Source: an uncultured Eubacteriales bacterium (GTDB lineage: Bacteria; Bacillota; Clostridia; Oscillospirales; Oscillospiraceae). Taken from it: a stretch of 54,062 bases of DNA. Below the pieces are notes generated by a model. It made no database searches, had not been told where the DNA came from, and saw only the letters and a program-made list of their open reading frames with translations. Shown one piece after another: positions 39,116 through 46,879 of this stretch. Position 1 is the stretch's first letter. Each line of letters begins with the position of its first letter. The position numbers and the translations under genes were made by a program. The stretch is from NCBI GenBank assembly GCA_900545585.1, contig UQZR01000018.1:1-54062 (forward strand), given 5' to 3'.

Positions 39116-40396
39116 ATGGCAACTGGTTTTATTGATAAGGCGCGGATCACCGTGCGGGCCGGCAACGGCGGCAACGGCGCGGTGGCGTTCCATCGTGAAA
39201 AGTACATCGCGGCAGGCGGCCCCGACGGCGGCGACGGCGGCGACGGCGGCTCCATCATCCTGGTGGTGGACGATAACATGTCCACGCTGATGGACTTCCG
39301 CTACAAGCGGAAATACGTGGCCGCCAACGGCGTGGACGGCCAGGGCGGCCGCAAGTCCGGCAAGGCCGGCGAGAGCCTGACCATCCGCGTGCCCCGGGGC
39401 ACACTGGTACGGGACGCCGAGAGCGGTGAGATCATCAAGGACATGTCCGACGACCAGCCCTTCGTGCTGTGCAAGGGCGGGCGCGGCGGCTGGGGCAACC
39501 AGCACTTCGCCACCCCCACCCGTCAGGTGCCCCGCTTCGCCAAGGCGGGTCTGCCCGGAGAGAGCCACGACGTGGTGCTGGAGCTGAAGCTGCTGGCGGA
39601 CGTGGGACTGGTGGGCTTCCCCAATGTGGGCAAGAGTACGCTCCTCAGCGTGGTCAGCAAGGCCCACCCCAAGATCGCCAACTACCACTTCACCACCCTG
39701 TACCCCAATCTGGGCGTGGTGTACGTGGACGAGGGCGTCAGCTTTGTGATGGCGGACATCCCCGGCATCATCGAGGGTGCCAGCGAGGGCGCCGGTCTGG
39801 GCCATGACTTCCTGCGGCACATCGACCGCTGCCGTCTGCTGGTGCATCTGGTGGACGTGTCCGGCAGCGAGGGCCGCGACCCCATCGCCGACTTCGACGC
39901 CATCAACGCCGAGCTGCGGGAGTACAGCCCCGAGCTGGCCACCCGTCCCCAGATCGCCGTGGCCAATAAGACGGACCTGCTGGCGGACACGGAGCAGCTG
40001 GACGCCTTCCGCGCCCATGTGGAGGGACTGGGCTACGAATTCTTCGCCATGTCCGCCGCCACCCATCAGGGCACGCGGGAGCTGGTGCAGCGCATCGGCC
40101 AGCGGCTCAGCGAGCTGCCGCCGGTAACGGTGTACGAGCCGGAGTACGTTCCCAAGCCGCCGGTCATCGACACCTCCGAGCCGCTGCACATCGAGCGGGA
40201 GGACAACACGTGGCTGGTGGAGGGTCCGTGGCTCCAGCGGCTCATGGGCAACATCAACTTCTCCGACTACGAGAGCCGGCTGTACTTCGACAAGATGCTG
40301 CGCCAGAGCGGGCTGTTCGACACGCTGGAGGACATGGGCATTCAGGACGGCGACATCGTCAGCATGTACGATCTGGAGTTCGAGTACCAGCGATAA
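39116..40396 (+). CDS. obgE: Obg GTPase
   Basis: A 426-residue Obg. The Gly-rich Obg fold spans 1-158 (AGNGGNGAVAFHREK, GGPDGGDGGDGG). The G domain has P-loop GFPNVGKS (167-174), DIPG (214-217) and NKTD (284-287). A C-terminal OCT domain follows (NTWLVEGPWLQRLMGNINFSD...FDTLEDMGIQDGDIVSMYDLEF). Obg couples 50S assembly and stress (ppGpp) signalling and is essential in most bacteria. It follows rplU-prp-rpmA as usual in Firmicutes but has its own promoter. GAGGT lies seven bases before the ATG. Confidence 0.95.
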   Translation: MATGFIDKARITVRAGNGGNGAVAFHREKYIAAGGPDGGDGGDGGSIILVVDDNMSTLMDFRYKRKYVAANGVDGQGGRKSGKAGESLTIRVPRGTLVRDAESGEIIKDMSDDQPFVLCKGGRGGWGNQHFATPTRQVPRFAKAGLPGESHDVVLELKLLADVGLVGFPNVGKSTLLSVVSKAHPKIANYHFTTLYPNLGVVYVDEGVSFVMADIPGIIEGASEGAGLGHDFLRHIDRCRLLVHLVDVSGSEGRDPIADFDAINAELREYSPELATRPQIAVANKTDLLADTEQLDAFRAHVEGLGYEFFAMSAATHQGTRELVQRIGQRLSELPPVTVYEPEYVPKPPVIDTSEPLHIEREDNTWLVEGPWLQRLMGNINFSDYESRLYFDKMLRQSGLFDTLEDMGIQDGDIVSMYDLEFEYQR

Positions 40397-40406
40397 AACG
40401 CGAAAA

Positions 40407-40432
40407 AGAGACGGCTCTGCCGTCTCTTTTTT
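40407..40432 (+). terminator. Terminator after obgE
   Basis: AGAGACGGC, TCT, GCCGTCTCT and a T run; the A run before the stem also makes it usable from the opposite strand for the small gene ending at 40466. Confidence 0.92.
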
Positions 40433-40465
40433 GCGTGATGGGCGCGGGCTGTGTCCGCGGACTGT

Positions 40466-40645
40466 TCAAAACGCGCCCGGTCTGCGCTGGATTTGCTCCT
40501 CCGCGGCGGCCTCCTTCAGCTGGGGCAGGGAGTGGACGCTCCCCTGCTGCCGGAGGGCCGTCTGCATCTCCGCTGGCAGGGCGTAAAAATACTCGTAGGC
40601 GGCGGGGTCGTTGTTCAGCAGATCCGTCAGCGTTTCATAAAGCAT
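40466..40645 (-). CDS. Small conserved-looking cytoplasmic protein (59 aa)
   Basis: A 59-codon frame with GGAGG nine bases before the ATG at 40645: MLYETLTDLLNNDP..., with YEYFYALPAEMQTALRQQGSVHSLPQLKE. The pattern 'short helix, F/Y-x-x-LP-x-x-x-Q-x-x-L/A, then a helix' resembles small ~60-residue Clostridial proteins of unknown function. Coding is supported by the ribosome site and the terminator at 40407. No function can be named. Confidence 0.65.
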   Translation of the reverse strand: MLYETLTDLLNNDPAAYEYFYALPAEMQTALRQQGSVHSLPQLKEAAAEEQIQRRPGAF

Positions 40646-40696
40646 AAAAAAACACCTCCGCGCTCATTGTGCGCAGAGGTGCGTGGGGTTATACGG

Positions 40697-42097
40697 TCAG
40701 ACCAGCTTTTCGAAATAGTAATACGTATCATCCTCGCCGTTGGGGCGCATGCAGGACGACAACATCCGGCGGGACGCCTCGTTCTCCTTAAAGCACTTGG
40801 CCACCACCCGCTGCAAGCCCAGATGGTACAGCGCCCAGTCCGCCGCAGCGGCGAAGGCCTCGGTGCCATAGCCGTGACCGGCGTATTCCGGCGCGATGCG
40901 GCAGCCCTGCTCGAAGCCGCCGCGGAAGTCGGGGCGGTACAGCACCACCTCGCCGATGAGCTTGCCCTTCAGGCGCACAGCGAAGTTCACGGCGCGGCGG
41001 GCGGTGAAGTCCGCCTTGGCCGCGTCCAGAAAATAGTCCTCCGTCAGGGGCTTGTCCCCCAGACCGGTGCGGTAGTCGTAGCCCCACCAGCGATTGCGGT
41101 CGTCGTCCAGGCACAGGGCGTTGTAGGCATCCCTATCCGAAGGGCGCAGGGCCGTCAGGGTCAGGCGCTCCGTTTTCAGGGAGGGCACCCGCTTCAGGAT
41201 ATCCAGCTCCGTGCCCACCTGAAGCCGCACCTTGCCGCCCAGCGCCGCCGGCAGGTACTGGAGCTTGGAGGTGCGCAGCCCCTTATCTCTGGCATCGTCC
41301 TCCCGATTGATCCAGTCGCAGCCGCCGCCGTAGCAGGCGGCGAAGGCCTGCACGATGGCGGGATACGCGCCCGCGTGGGAGTACAGCGCCTTCTCGATGT
41401 GGTTCACCAGCGTGCCGCCGCACTTCTCCGCCAGGCTGACGGCCACCAGACGGCCCTCCGCCAGCATGCCTCCGGCGCAGAACCAACCGGTGTCCAGCAG
41501 GGAGAACATCTCCTGGGCCAGGGCCAGCTCCTGCTTGGCCAGAGGGCCGGTCTTGTGGAACTCCGCCTCGTAGTCCGCCCAGAACGCCGTCAGGCGGGGA
41601 TCGTTGGGATCGGTGAGCGCCACAAACGCCGCATCGGGATAGTCGCGGCGGAACTTATTGATGTGGTTGCGCTGGCCGCTGTACCGCCGTCCGGCGAACT
41701 GGGCCAGATCTTCGGTGTGGTAGAGGTAGTCCTTCCATGGCCGCTCGCTGATGACGGTGACGCGGGGGTAGCGCAGCACCAGCTGGGACGCCTTGTCCTC
41801 CGGCACCACGGACAGCACCAGCGGCAGCTCCTTGTCGCCGCAGTACTGTTCGATGGCAGCGAGAGCCGCGCCGGCGTCGCCCTCCGGTCCCAGAATGGGG
41901 TAGTCGAACACGTACTGCCCCTCGATGCAGTTGCGGATGATAAGGCAGCCCGCCGCCTCTGTGAACCAGGGGTGCAGGTAGTCCCGCCACATCAGCTTCA
42001 CGCCCAGTGAGTACTCGCACAGGCGGTAATCACACGTTTCGTAATACGGGCGCAGGCGTGCGCCCTCCTTCACGGTCAGTTCCTGAAATTCCAGCAT
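40697..42097 (-). CDS. DUF2156 (aminoacyl-PG synthase-like) fused to GNAT acetyltransferase
   Basis: A 466-residue two-domain protein. Residues 1-300 form a DUF2156 / LPG_synthase_C-like domain (YETCDYRLCEYSLGVKLMWRDYL, RRYSGQRNHINKFRRDYP, LVNHIEKALYSHAGAYPAIVQAF, DWINREDDARDKGLRTSKLQYLP), related to the Fem/MprF acyltransferase fold. Residues 307-466 are a GNAT domain of the RimJ/RimL kind (LKTERLTLTALRPSDRDAY, IAPEYAGHGYGTEAFAAAADWAL, VVAKCFKENEASRRML). There is no membrane part, so it is not a full MprF. It may aminoacylate and acetylate the same or related substrates. A single continuous frame shows the fusion is real. Confidence 0.82.
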   Translation of the reverse strand: MLEFQELTVKEGARLRPYYETCDYRLCEYSLGVKLMWRDYLHPWFTEAAGCLIIRNCIEGQYVFDYPILGPEGDAGAALAAIEQYCGDKELPLVLSVVPEDKASQLVLRYPRVTVISERPWKDYLYHTEDLAQFAGRRYSGQRNHINKFRRDYPDAAFVALTDPNDPRLTAFWADYEAEFHKTGPLAKQELALAQEMFSLLDTGWFCAGGMLAEGRLVAVSLAEKCGGTLVNHIEKALYSHAGAYPAIVQAFAACYGGGCDWINREDDARDKGLRTSKLQYLPAALGGKVRLQVGTELDILKRVPSLKTERLTLTALRPSDRDAYNALCLDDDRNRWWGYDYRTGLGDKPLTEDYFLDAAKADFTARRAVNFAVRLKGKLIGEVVLYRPDFRGGFEQGCRIAPEYAGHGYGTEAFAAAADWALYHLGLQRVVAKCFKENEASRRMLSSCMRPNGEDDTYYYFEKLV

Positions 42098-42113
42098 AAA
42101 ATCCTCACAAATG

Positions 42114-42986
42114 TTACATTTTCCCGATCATTTCCCGCGCTTCGTCCATGAACCGCCGGACCATGGGACGCAGCTCCCTGCGGGGACGGGAGGCCACGCC
42201 CAGCTCGCGGACGGCCCGCGGGGCCAACGGCAGGGCCTGTACGCCGTCCTGACGTCCTTGCAGCACCAGGCGCGACAGCATACTGACGCCCAGGCCGTGC
42301 TCTACCATGGAGAGGATGACGCTGTCCGACACTTGGGTAGTGCGGATCAGCGGCGTGACGCCGTGGCGATTCAGCACCCGCATGATGTCCAGCGTAAAGC
42401 CCATGGAGGGCATCAGAAACTCCTTGCCGGCGAACTCCTCCACCGGAAATGCGCTGCGGCCGCCGTTGTCGTAGTCCGGCGGCAGGATGGCCAGCAGCTC
42501 GTCGTCCTGCATGGGTATCCAGTCCAGCGCCACACTTTCCTGACGGCTGGCGAAGCACAGGTCCACGCGGCCCTCCTGTACCCAGCGGTAGACCTCCTGT
42601 ACGCTGCCCATCTGGATGTCCACGCCGATGCCGGGATGGTCCCGGCGAAACTGCTGGATCACCTCCGGCAGCCAGTGGCGGGCGATGGAGTCGTAGGCCG
42701 CCACGCGGACGCTCTCCTCCTGATGGGTGTTGATGAGCAGGATCTCGCGCTCCAGCGCCTCCGCCCCCGCCAAACACTCCTGCACCAGCGGGAAGATACG
42801 CTGGCCCGCGGGGGTCAGGCGCACACCGCTGCGGCTGCGCACCAGCACGGGGAAGCCCACGTCCTTTTCCAGACTGTTCATCATGTGGGTCAGGCCGGAC
42901 TGGGTGTAGCCCAGCTCCTCCGCCGCGCGGGTGAAGCTGCCCAGCCGCACCGCCGCCGCCAAGGCCGCCAGCTTTTTCGTGTCCAT
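42114..42986 (-). CDS. LysR-family transcription regulator
   Basis: A 290-residue LysR regulator. The winged helix-turn-helix is at the N-terminus (LAALAAAVRLGSFTRAAEELGYTQSGLTHMMNSLEKDVGFPVLVR) and the effector domain from about 85 (VRVAAYDSIARHWLPEVIQQF). Start 42986 has GGGAGG at seven bases; the longer frame to 43004 does not. The next gene downstream, the DUF2156-GNAT fusion, starts 17 bases after it stops, so regulator and fusion form one transcript. No divergent target gene is present in the 333-base gap upstream. Confidence 0.88.
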   Translation of the reverse strand: MDTKKLAALAAAVRLGSFTRAAEELGYTQSGLTHMMNSLEKDVGFPVLVRSRSGVRLTPAGQRIFPLVQECLAGAEALEREILLINTHQEESVRVAAYDSIARHWLPEVIQQFRRDHPGIGVDIQMGSVQEVYRWVQEGRVDLCFASRQESVALDWIPMQDDELLAILPPDYDNGGRSAFPVEEFAGKEFLMPSMGFTLDIMRVLNRHGVTPLIRTTQVSDSVILSMVEHGLGVSMLSRLVLQGRQDGVQALPLAPRAVRELGVASRPRRELRPMVRRFMDEAREMIGKM

Positions 42987-43140
42987 AGCTCTGCCTCCCA
43001 TCATGACGAATTATCATAGTGACATATTGCCCCATAATGATAGCACTTTTGCCGCGCCATGGCAACCCTGTTATCCTGTCCGGCTCCATGGTCTTTATGT
43101 ATCTATGACATTCTCTAATGGAAATATGAGATTTTGTCGC

Positions 43141-43169
43141 TTTACAAAAAAAGTCTTACCGTGTATCAT
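43141..43169 (+). promoter_or_regulatory. Candidate promoter in the LysR-GerMN gap
   Basis: TTTACA (43141-43146), 17 bases, TATCAT (43164-43169), reading plus, away from the LysR gene and towards the hairpins at 43227 and 43275. No gene starts after it, suggesting a short RNA. Confidence 0.4.
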
Positions 43170-43175
43170 ATCCAC

Positions 43176-43314
43176 AGTGATTCATAACATGAATTGCTTT
43201 TCCTTTCTATCCTCAAATCGTCAGAGAGCCGCACGATGGTGCGGCTTTCGGCGCGTCTGGGATATTTTTACGGCAAACAGGCGTCTGTGCATGGCACAGG
43301 CGCCTGTTTTTGTC
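43176..43314 (+). ncRNA. Candidate short noncoding RNA
   Basis: The 42987-43319 gap has a plausible plus-strand promoter (43141-43169), a hairpin with arms AGCCGCAC (43227-43234) and GTGCGGCT (43239-43246), and a strong final hairpin (43275-43309) followed by TTTTT on the plus strand. The GerMN gene on the other strand also ends beside this hairpin, so its main role may be to terminate that gene. No ribosome site or convincing frame lies inside. Confidence 0.3.
43275..43309. terminator. Terminator hairpin beside the GerMN gene
   Basis: Arms 43275-43290 and 43294-43309 pair with one mismatch around ATG. The longer T run is on the plus strand (TTTTT), the minus strand having only TTT. Confidence 0.75.
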
Positions 43315-43319
43315 ACATT

Positions 43320-44252
43320 TTACTCCGTGGGCAGCAGCGGGCGGCTGACGGGCTGGGTTCCCAGCAGCATCTGGTAGTCGCCGTTGAGCAAAATCTGCAC
43401 CTGCTCCACGCCCTCCAGCGAGCACAGGGAGTTTACCAGGCCCTCCAGCATTATGCGCTGCTTCTGGCTGTCCTCCGGCAGCAGGGACACCACGCTGCCC
43501 GGCAGATTCAGATAGCAGGTGCCGTCCTCCACGCTGGCGGCCAGAGCGGTGAAGCCCTTGGGCAGCAGGCGCTCCAGCCCTGCATAGATGTCCATGGGCC
43601 GCTCCGTCAGGGCCTTCACCACCGCCTCCGACGGGGTCTCGCCCTCGTACACCGTAAGCCGCCGCTCCTCCGCCGTCAGGTTGCCCAACTCGTCGGGGAA
43701 GTACAGCGTTACCTCCACGGTGCGCACGATATCCTCGGGGCTGGTAAGCAGCACCTGCGCCGAGGTGTAGACCTCCTCATGGTTGGCAGGCGACACGTCC
43801 ATCACCGTGATGCGCACGGCGTAGATGCCGGTGAGCTGCAGCAGCGACAGGGTGATGCAGTAGTCGGCGATGGTGCGGTCGATACCGGTAAGGTGGTCGT
43901 ACTCGCTGCTGAGATCCACTGACACCGTGCCGCCGGTGACAGTACAGCTGCGCAGGGCGGTGCCGTCCGGCACGGGGCTGGTGAAGCCCGACGCCTTGCA
44001 CGCTCCCAGCAGCTGTTCCATGATGTACTGAGCCTGCTGCTGGCGGCCCAACTGATCGCCGCCGATCTGCTGCCAGTCCACCTGCACGCTGGCGATGGCG
44101 TCGCCGCCGCCGGTGCTGCGGCTTTTGGTGCTGAGCTCCGCCGGATAGTAAAGACGCAGCTGGCCGGCAGAGTTGGTGCTGCCGCAGGCGGCGAGACTCA
44201 GCAGCAGCGCCGCGGTCAGCAGCGCCGCCAGGAAATGTCTCATCCCTCTCAT
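43320..44252 (-). CDS. Lipoprotein with two GerMN domains
   Basis: A 310-residue lipoprotein (LAAC lipobox) with two GerMN-type domains. The first has LRLYYPAEL, then VSVDLSSEYDHLTG and IDRTIADYCITLSLLQLTGIYAVRITV; the second has VEVTLYFPDELGNLTAEERRLTVYEGETPSEAVVKAL, CYLNLPGSVVSLLP and KQRIMLEGLVNSLCSLEGVEQVQILLNG. GerMN proteins include spore germination GerM and actinobacterial LpqB. Its start overlaps the sensor kinase stop (ATGA), so it probably acts with the kinase outside the membrane. An ATG three codons in is an alternative start. Confidence 0.85.
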   Translation of the reverse strand: MRGMRHFLAALLTAALLLSLAACGSTNSAGQLRLYYPAELSTKSRSTGGGDAIASVQVDWQQIGGDQLGRQQQAQYIMEQLLGACKASGFTSPVPDGTALRSCTVTGGTVSVDLSSEYDHLTGIDRTIADYCITLSLLQLTGIYAVRITVMDVSPANHEEVYTSAQVLLTSPEDIVRTVEVTLYFPDELGNLTAEERRLTVYEGETPSEAVVKALTERPMDIYAGLERLLPKGFTALAASVEDGTCYLNLPGSVVSLLPEDSQKQRIMLEGLVNSLCSLEGVEQVQILLNGDYQMLLGTQPVSRPLLPTE

Positions 44253-45700
44253 GCTTCCTCCTCTCGCTGCGCCAGCGGCAGACGGACGGTAAACGTCGTG
44301 CCCACGCCATCCGGCCCGTGGCCGGCGGAGATGACGCCGCCGCGTCCCTCGATGGTGTCCTTCACGATGGACAGTCCCAGACCGGTTCCGCCCACCTCTC
44401 TGGAACGCATCTTGTCCACGCGGTAGAAACGGTCGAAGATGTGAGGCAGGTCCTCATCGGGGATGCCGATGCCGTTGTCGGTAACGGTGATGACCACCTG
44501 TCCGTCCTGCACAGACGCCTCCACCCGCACGAAGCCGTTTTCCGGTGCGGAGTACTTGATGGCGTTCTCCATCAGGTTGTAGAGGATCTGGTGTACGTCG
44601 TCATCGGTGGCCAGAGCCACCGCGTCCTCCGATACTGCGCCGGAAATGACCACACCCTTCTCGGCGGCCACCATGCCCAGCATCCGCTCCACCCGCTGCA
44701 GCACCGGCCCCACCGCCACGGGGTAGGCCGACGGCACCACGCCGCCGTCCAGCCGCGTCAGGCGCAGCAGGTTCTCGGTGATGCGGCTGAGCCGCTCCGC
44801 CTCCCGGCCGATGTCGGTAACGAACTCCTTTGTGGTCTCAGGGTCCATGTTGTCGGTCTGCAAAATGGAATCCGTCAGCAGGCGGATGCCTGCCAGCGGC
44901 GTTTTCAGCTCATGGCTGGCATCGGACACGAACCGGCGGCGGGCGTCCTCCGTGGTCTGCAGCCGGTCGGTGAGGCTGTTGAACTCCGCCGCGATCTGGG
45001 CGATCTCGTCGGTGCCGCTGGCATCGGCGCGGTGGCTGTACGCGCCCTCGCGAACGTTGCGGATAGCCTGCAGAAGGCCGCTGATCTGCCGCGTCAGCAT
45101 GCGGGAGAGCATGATGCTCAGGCCCGTCACCAGCAGTGCGATCATCACGGAGATGGTCAGCAGGTTGCTGCGGAAGCTTTGCAGCAGCGCCGCCTGCTCC
45201 GTGTCGTAGTCGTAGGCGTACACCGCGCCCACCGTCTGGCTGTGGTACACCACCGGCGTGGCCATACGGCTGAGGAACGCCTCGCCGTCATAGCGGCAGT
45301 AGAAGGTGTCGCTGCCCTTCAGGGCCGAGGCGATCACGGAGTACAGGGCGTACTCCCCCACGGCATCGTTTCCCTGGCGGGTGTCGTACACCACAAGGCC
45401 GGCGCTGTCTGTGACCATGATGCGGGTGGCGCCCGCCTCGTTCAGGCCCGACAGGGCCGCGTTGACATTCTCCTCCGTCAACTGCTCCAGGCCCATCAGC
45501 GCCGACTCGATGACCTTGGCGGTGCTTCTCAGGTTGGCCTGGGTGGAGGACACCATCAGGTTCTGGGACACCAGCAGCGGGTAGGAGTTCAGCAGGATCA
45601 GCACCGCCGCGATCACCAGAATATAGCTCAGGCTGAACTTGAACTGCAGCGTGGCTCTGCCCCGCAGCTTCCGGCCCAGCGCCGAGATCTTGCTCTGCAC
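44249..45700 (-). CDS. Membrane sensor histidine kinase (PhoR/ResE type)
   Basis: A 483-residue kinase. Helix 1 is about 24-45, an extracytoplasmic sensor domain about 46-175 follows, helix 2 about 180-200, HAMP about 201-253, and the HisKA with phosphoacceptor His263 in DASHELKTPLAG. The ATPase domain has NLMENAIKYS, DNGIGIPDEDLPHIF and GTGLGLSIVK. It partners the OmpR regulator upstream; the frame begins at GTG four bases after that gene's stop, with no clear ribosome site, so it is probably translated by coupling. It overlaps the GerMN lipoprotein gene by four bases. Confidence 0.92.
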   Translation of the reverse strand: MQSKISALGRKLRGRATLQFKFSLSYILVIAAVLILLNSYPLLVSQNLMVSSTQANLRSTAKVIESALMGLEQLTEENVNAALSGLNEAGATRIMVTDSAGLVVYDTRQGNDAVGEYALYSVIASALKGSDTFYCRYDGEAFLSRMATPVVYHSQTVGAVYAYDYDTEQAALLQSFRSNLLTISVMIALLVTGLSIMLSRMLTRQISGLLQAIRNVREGAYSHRADASGTDEIAQIAAEFNSLTDRLQTTEDARRRFVSDASHELKTPLAGIRLLTDSILQTDNMDPETTKEFVTDIGREAERLSRITENLLRLTRLDGGVVPSAYPVAVGPVLQRVERMLGMVAAEKGVVISGAVSEDAVALATDDDVHQILYNLMENAIKYSAPENGFVRVEASVQDGQVVITVTDNGIGIPDEDLPHIFDRFYRVDKMRSREVGGTGLGLSIVKDTIEGRGGVISAGHGPDGVGTTFTVRLPLAQREEEA

Positions 45701-45704
45701 CGTC

Positions 45705-46409
45705 TCAGACGGTGGGCTGACTTTCTCCCTTGAAATAGTAACCCACTCCCCACTTGGTCATGATATGCACCGGCTTGGCAGGGTCCGGCTCCAGCTTCTC
45801 CCGCAGGCGGCGGATGTGGACATCCACTGTCCGGTAATCTCCGGCGTAGGAGTAGCCCCACACCAGATCCATCAGGCTCTCGCGGCTGTACACCCGCCGC
45901 GGGTTCTTCATCAGCAGCTCGATAAGGTCGTACTCCTTGGCGGTCAGGTCGATAGTCTTTCCATCGCGGATGGCCACCCGCTCCTCCGTGTCCAGGCTCA
46001 GATCCCCCACCGTCAGAAGCGGTGCGCGCTGGGGCGCCTGGGCGGCGGGACCGCCGGCGCGGCGCAGCAGGGCGCGGATGCGGGCCTTCAGCTCCAGAAT
46101 ATTGAAGGGCTTGGTCACATAGTCGTCGGCGCCGCAGGCAAAGCCCATCAGCTTGTCGCTGTCCTCGCTGCGGGCTGTCAGCATGATGATGGGCACGTCC
46201 GAAAACTCCCGTATCTGCATGCAGGCTTCGCTGCCGGACAGGCCGGGCATCATCACGTCCATGACGATGAGGTCGAAATTCTCCTTCTTCGCCAGCTCCA
46301 CTGCGGCGGCGCCGTCGTAGGCCGCCGTCACCTCGTAGCCCTCGTTCTCCAGATTGAATTTTACGCCCTTCACCAGCAGCTTTTCATCGTCCACGACCAA
46401 TATTTTCAT
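45705..46409 (-). CDS. OmpR/PhoB-family response regulator
   Basis: A 234-residue regulator. The receiver (1-120) has VDDE, phosphoacceptor Asp51 in LIVMDVMMPG, Thr in MLTAR and Lys in YVTKPF. An Ala/Pro linker follows, then the winged helix (LLTVGDLSLDTEERVAIRDG..., YDLIELLMKNPRRVYSRESLMDLVWGYSYAGDYRTVDVHIRRLR). The start overlaps the ComEA gene stop by four bases; the genes upstream and downstream define a four-gene operon. Targets are unknown; cell-envelope or competence genes are plausible given ComEA and GerMN. Confidence 0.93.
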   Translation of the reverse strand: MKILVVDDEKLLVKGVKFNLENEGYEVTAAYDGAAAVELAKKENFDLIVMDVMMPGLSGSEACMQIREFSDVPIIMLTARSEDSDKLMGFACGADDYVTKPFNILELKARIRALLRRAGGPAAQAPQRAPLLTVGDLSLDTEERVAIRDGKTIDLTAKEYDLIELLMKNPRRVYSRESLMDLVWGYSYAGDYRTVDVHIRRLREKLEPDPAKPVHIMTKWGVGYYFKGESQPTV

Positions 46410-46771
46410 TCCTTTGTCTCCTTTACCGTGATAAACTCCCGCAGGCCGTCCAGTGTGGCCTGCCCGATACCGTCCACCTCCAGCAGCTCCTCCACCGAGG
46501 TGAACGGTCCCCGCTCCGTGCGGCGGTCGATGATGCGCTGGGCCAGCACCGGTCCGATGCCGGGCAGCGCGTCCAGCTCCGATGCCGAAGCTGTGTTGAT
46601 ATTTACCCTGTCCTCCTCCGTCTCCTCCGACGGCGTCAGGGCCTCCACCGTATACTGCGACGCGGCGGCGCGGGGCGTCAGCAGGCGCACGGACACTGCC
46701 GTCACCAGAAACAGCGCCGTCAGCGCCAGCAGAAAGGTCTCTGTTTTTGACAGTTTTATCCGTCCGCCCAC
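46406..46771 (-). CDS. ComEA-like DNA-binding competence protein
   Basis: A 121-residue protein with an N-terminal membrane helix (about 11-31), a short linker and a C-terminal double helix-hairpin-helix: VNINTASASELDALPGIGPVLAQRIIDRR and FTSVEELLEVDGIGQATLDGL. This is the ComEA/ComE-type DNA receptor for DNA uptake, although without ComEC or ComEB nearby its role may differ. It is the first gene of the response-regulator operon, divergent from dacF. Confidence 0.82.
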   Translation of the reverse strand: MGGRIKLSKTETFLLALTALFLVTAVSVRLLTPRAAASQYTVEALTPSEETEEDRVNINTASASELDALPGIGPVLAQRIIDRRTERGPFTSVEELLEVDGIGQATLDGLREFITVKETKE

Positions 46772-46773
46772 AG

Positions 46774-46802
46774 TTGACTCCCCCCACGTTTTCGCGTATA
46801 AT
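46774..46802 (+). promoter_or_regulatory. Promoter of dacF
   Basis: TTGACT (46774-46779), 17 bases, TATAAT (46797-46802). The leader of about 75 bases contains hairpins (GAATG...CATTC and GGCGG...CCGCC) before GGAG and the ATG at 46880. Confidence 0.8.
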
Positions 46803-46879
46803 GAATGCCGTACATTCCGGCGGGCACAGCCTGTCCGCCTTACACATTGCTATTATAACATAGATGGAGAAAAAATCCT

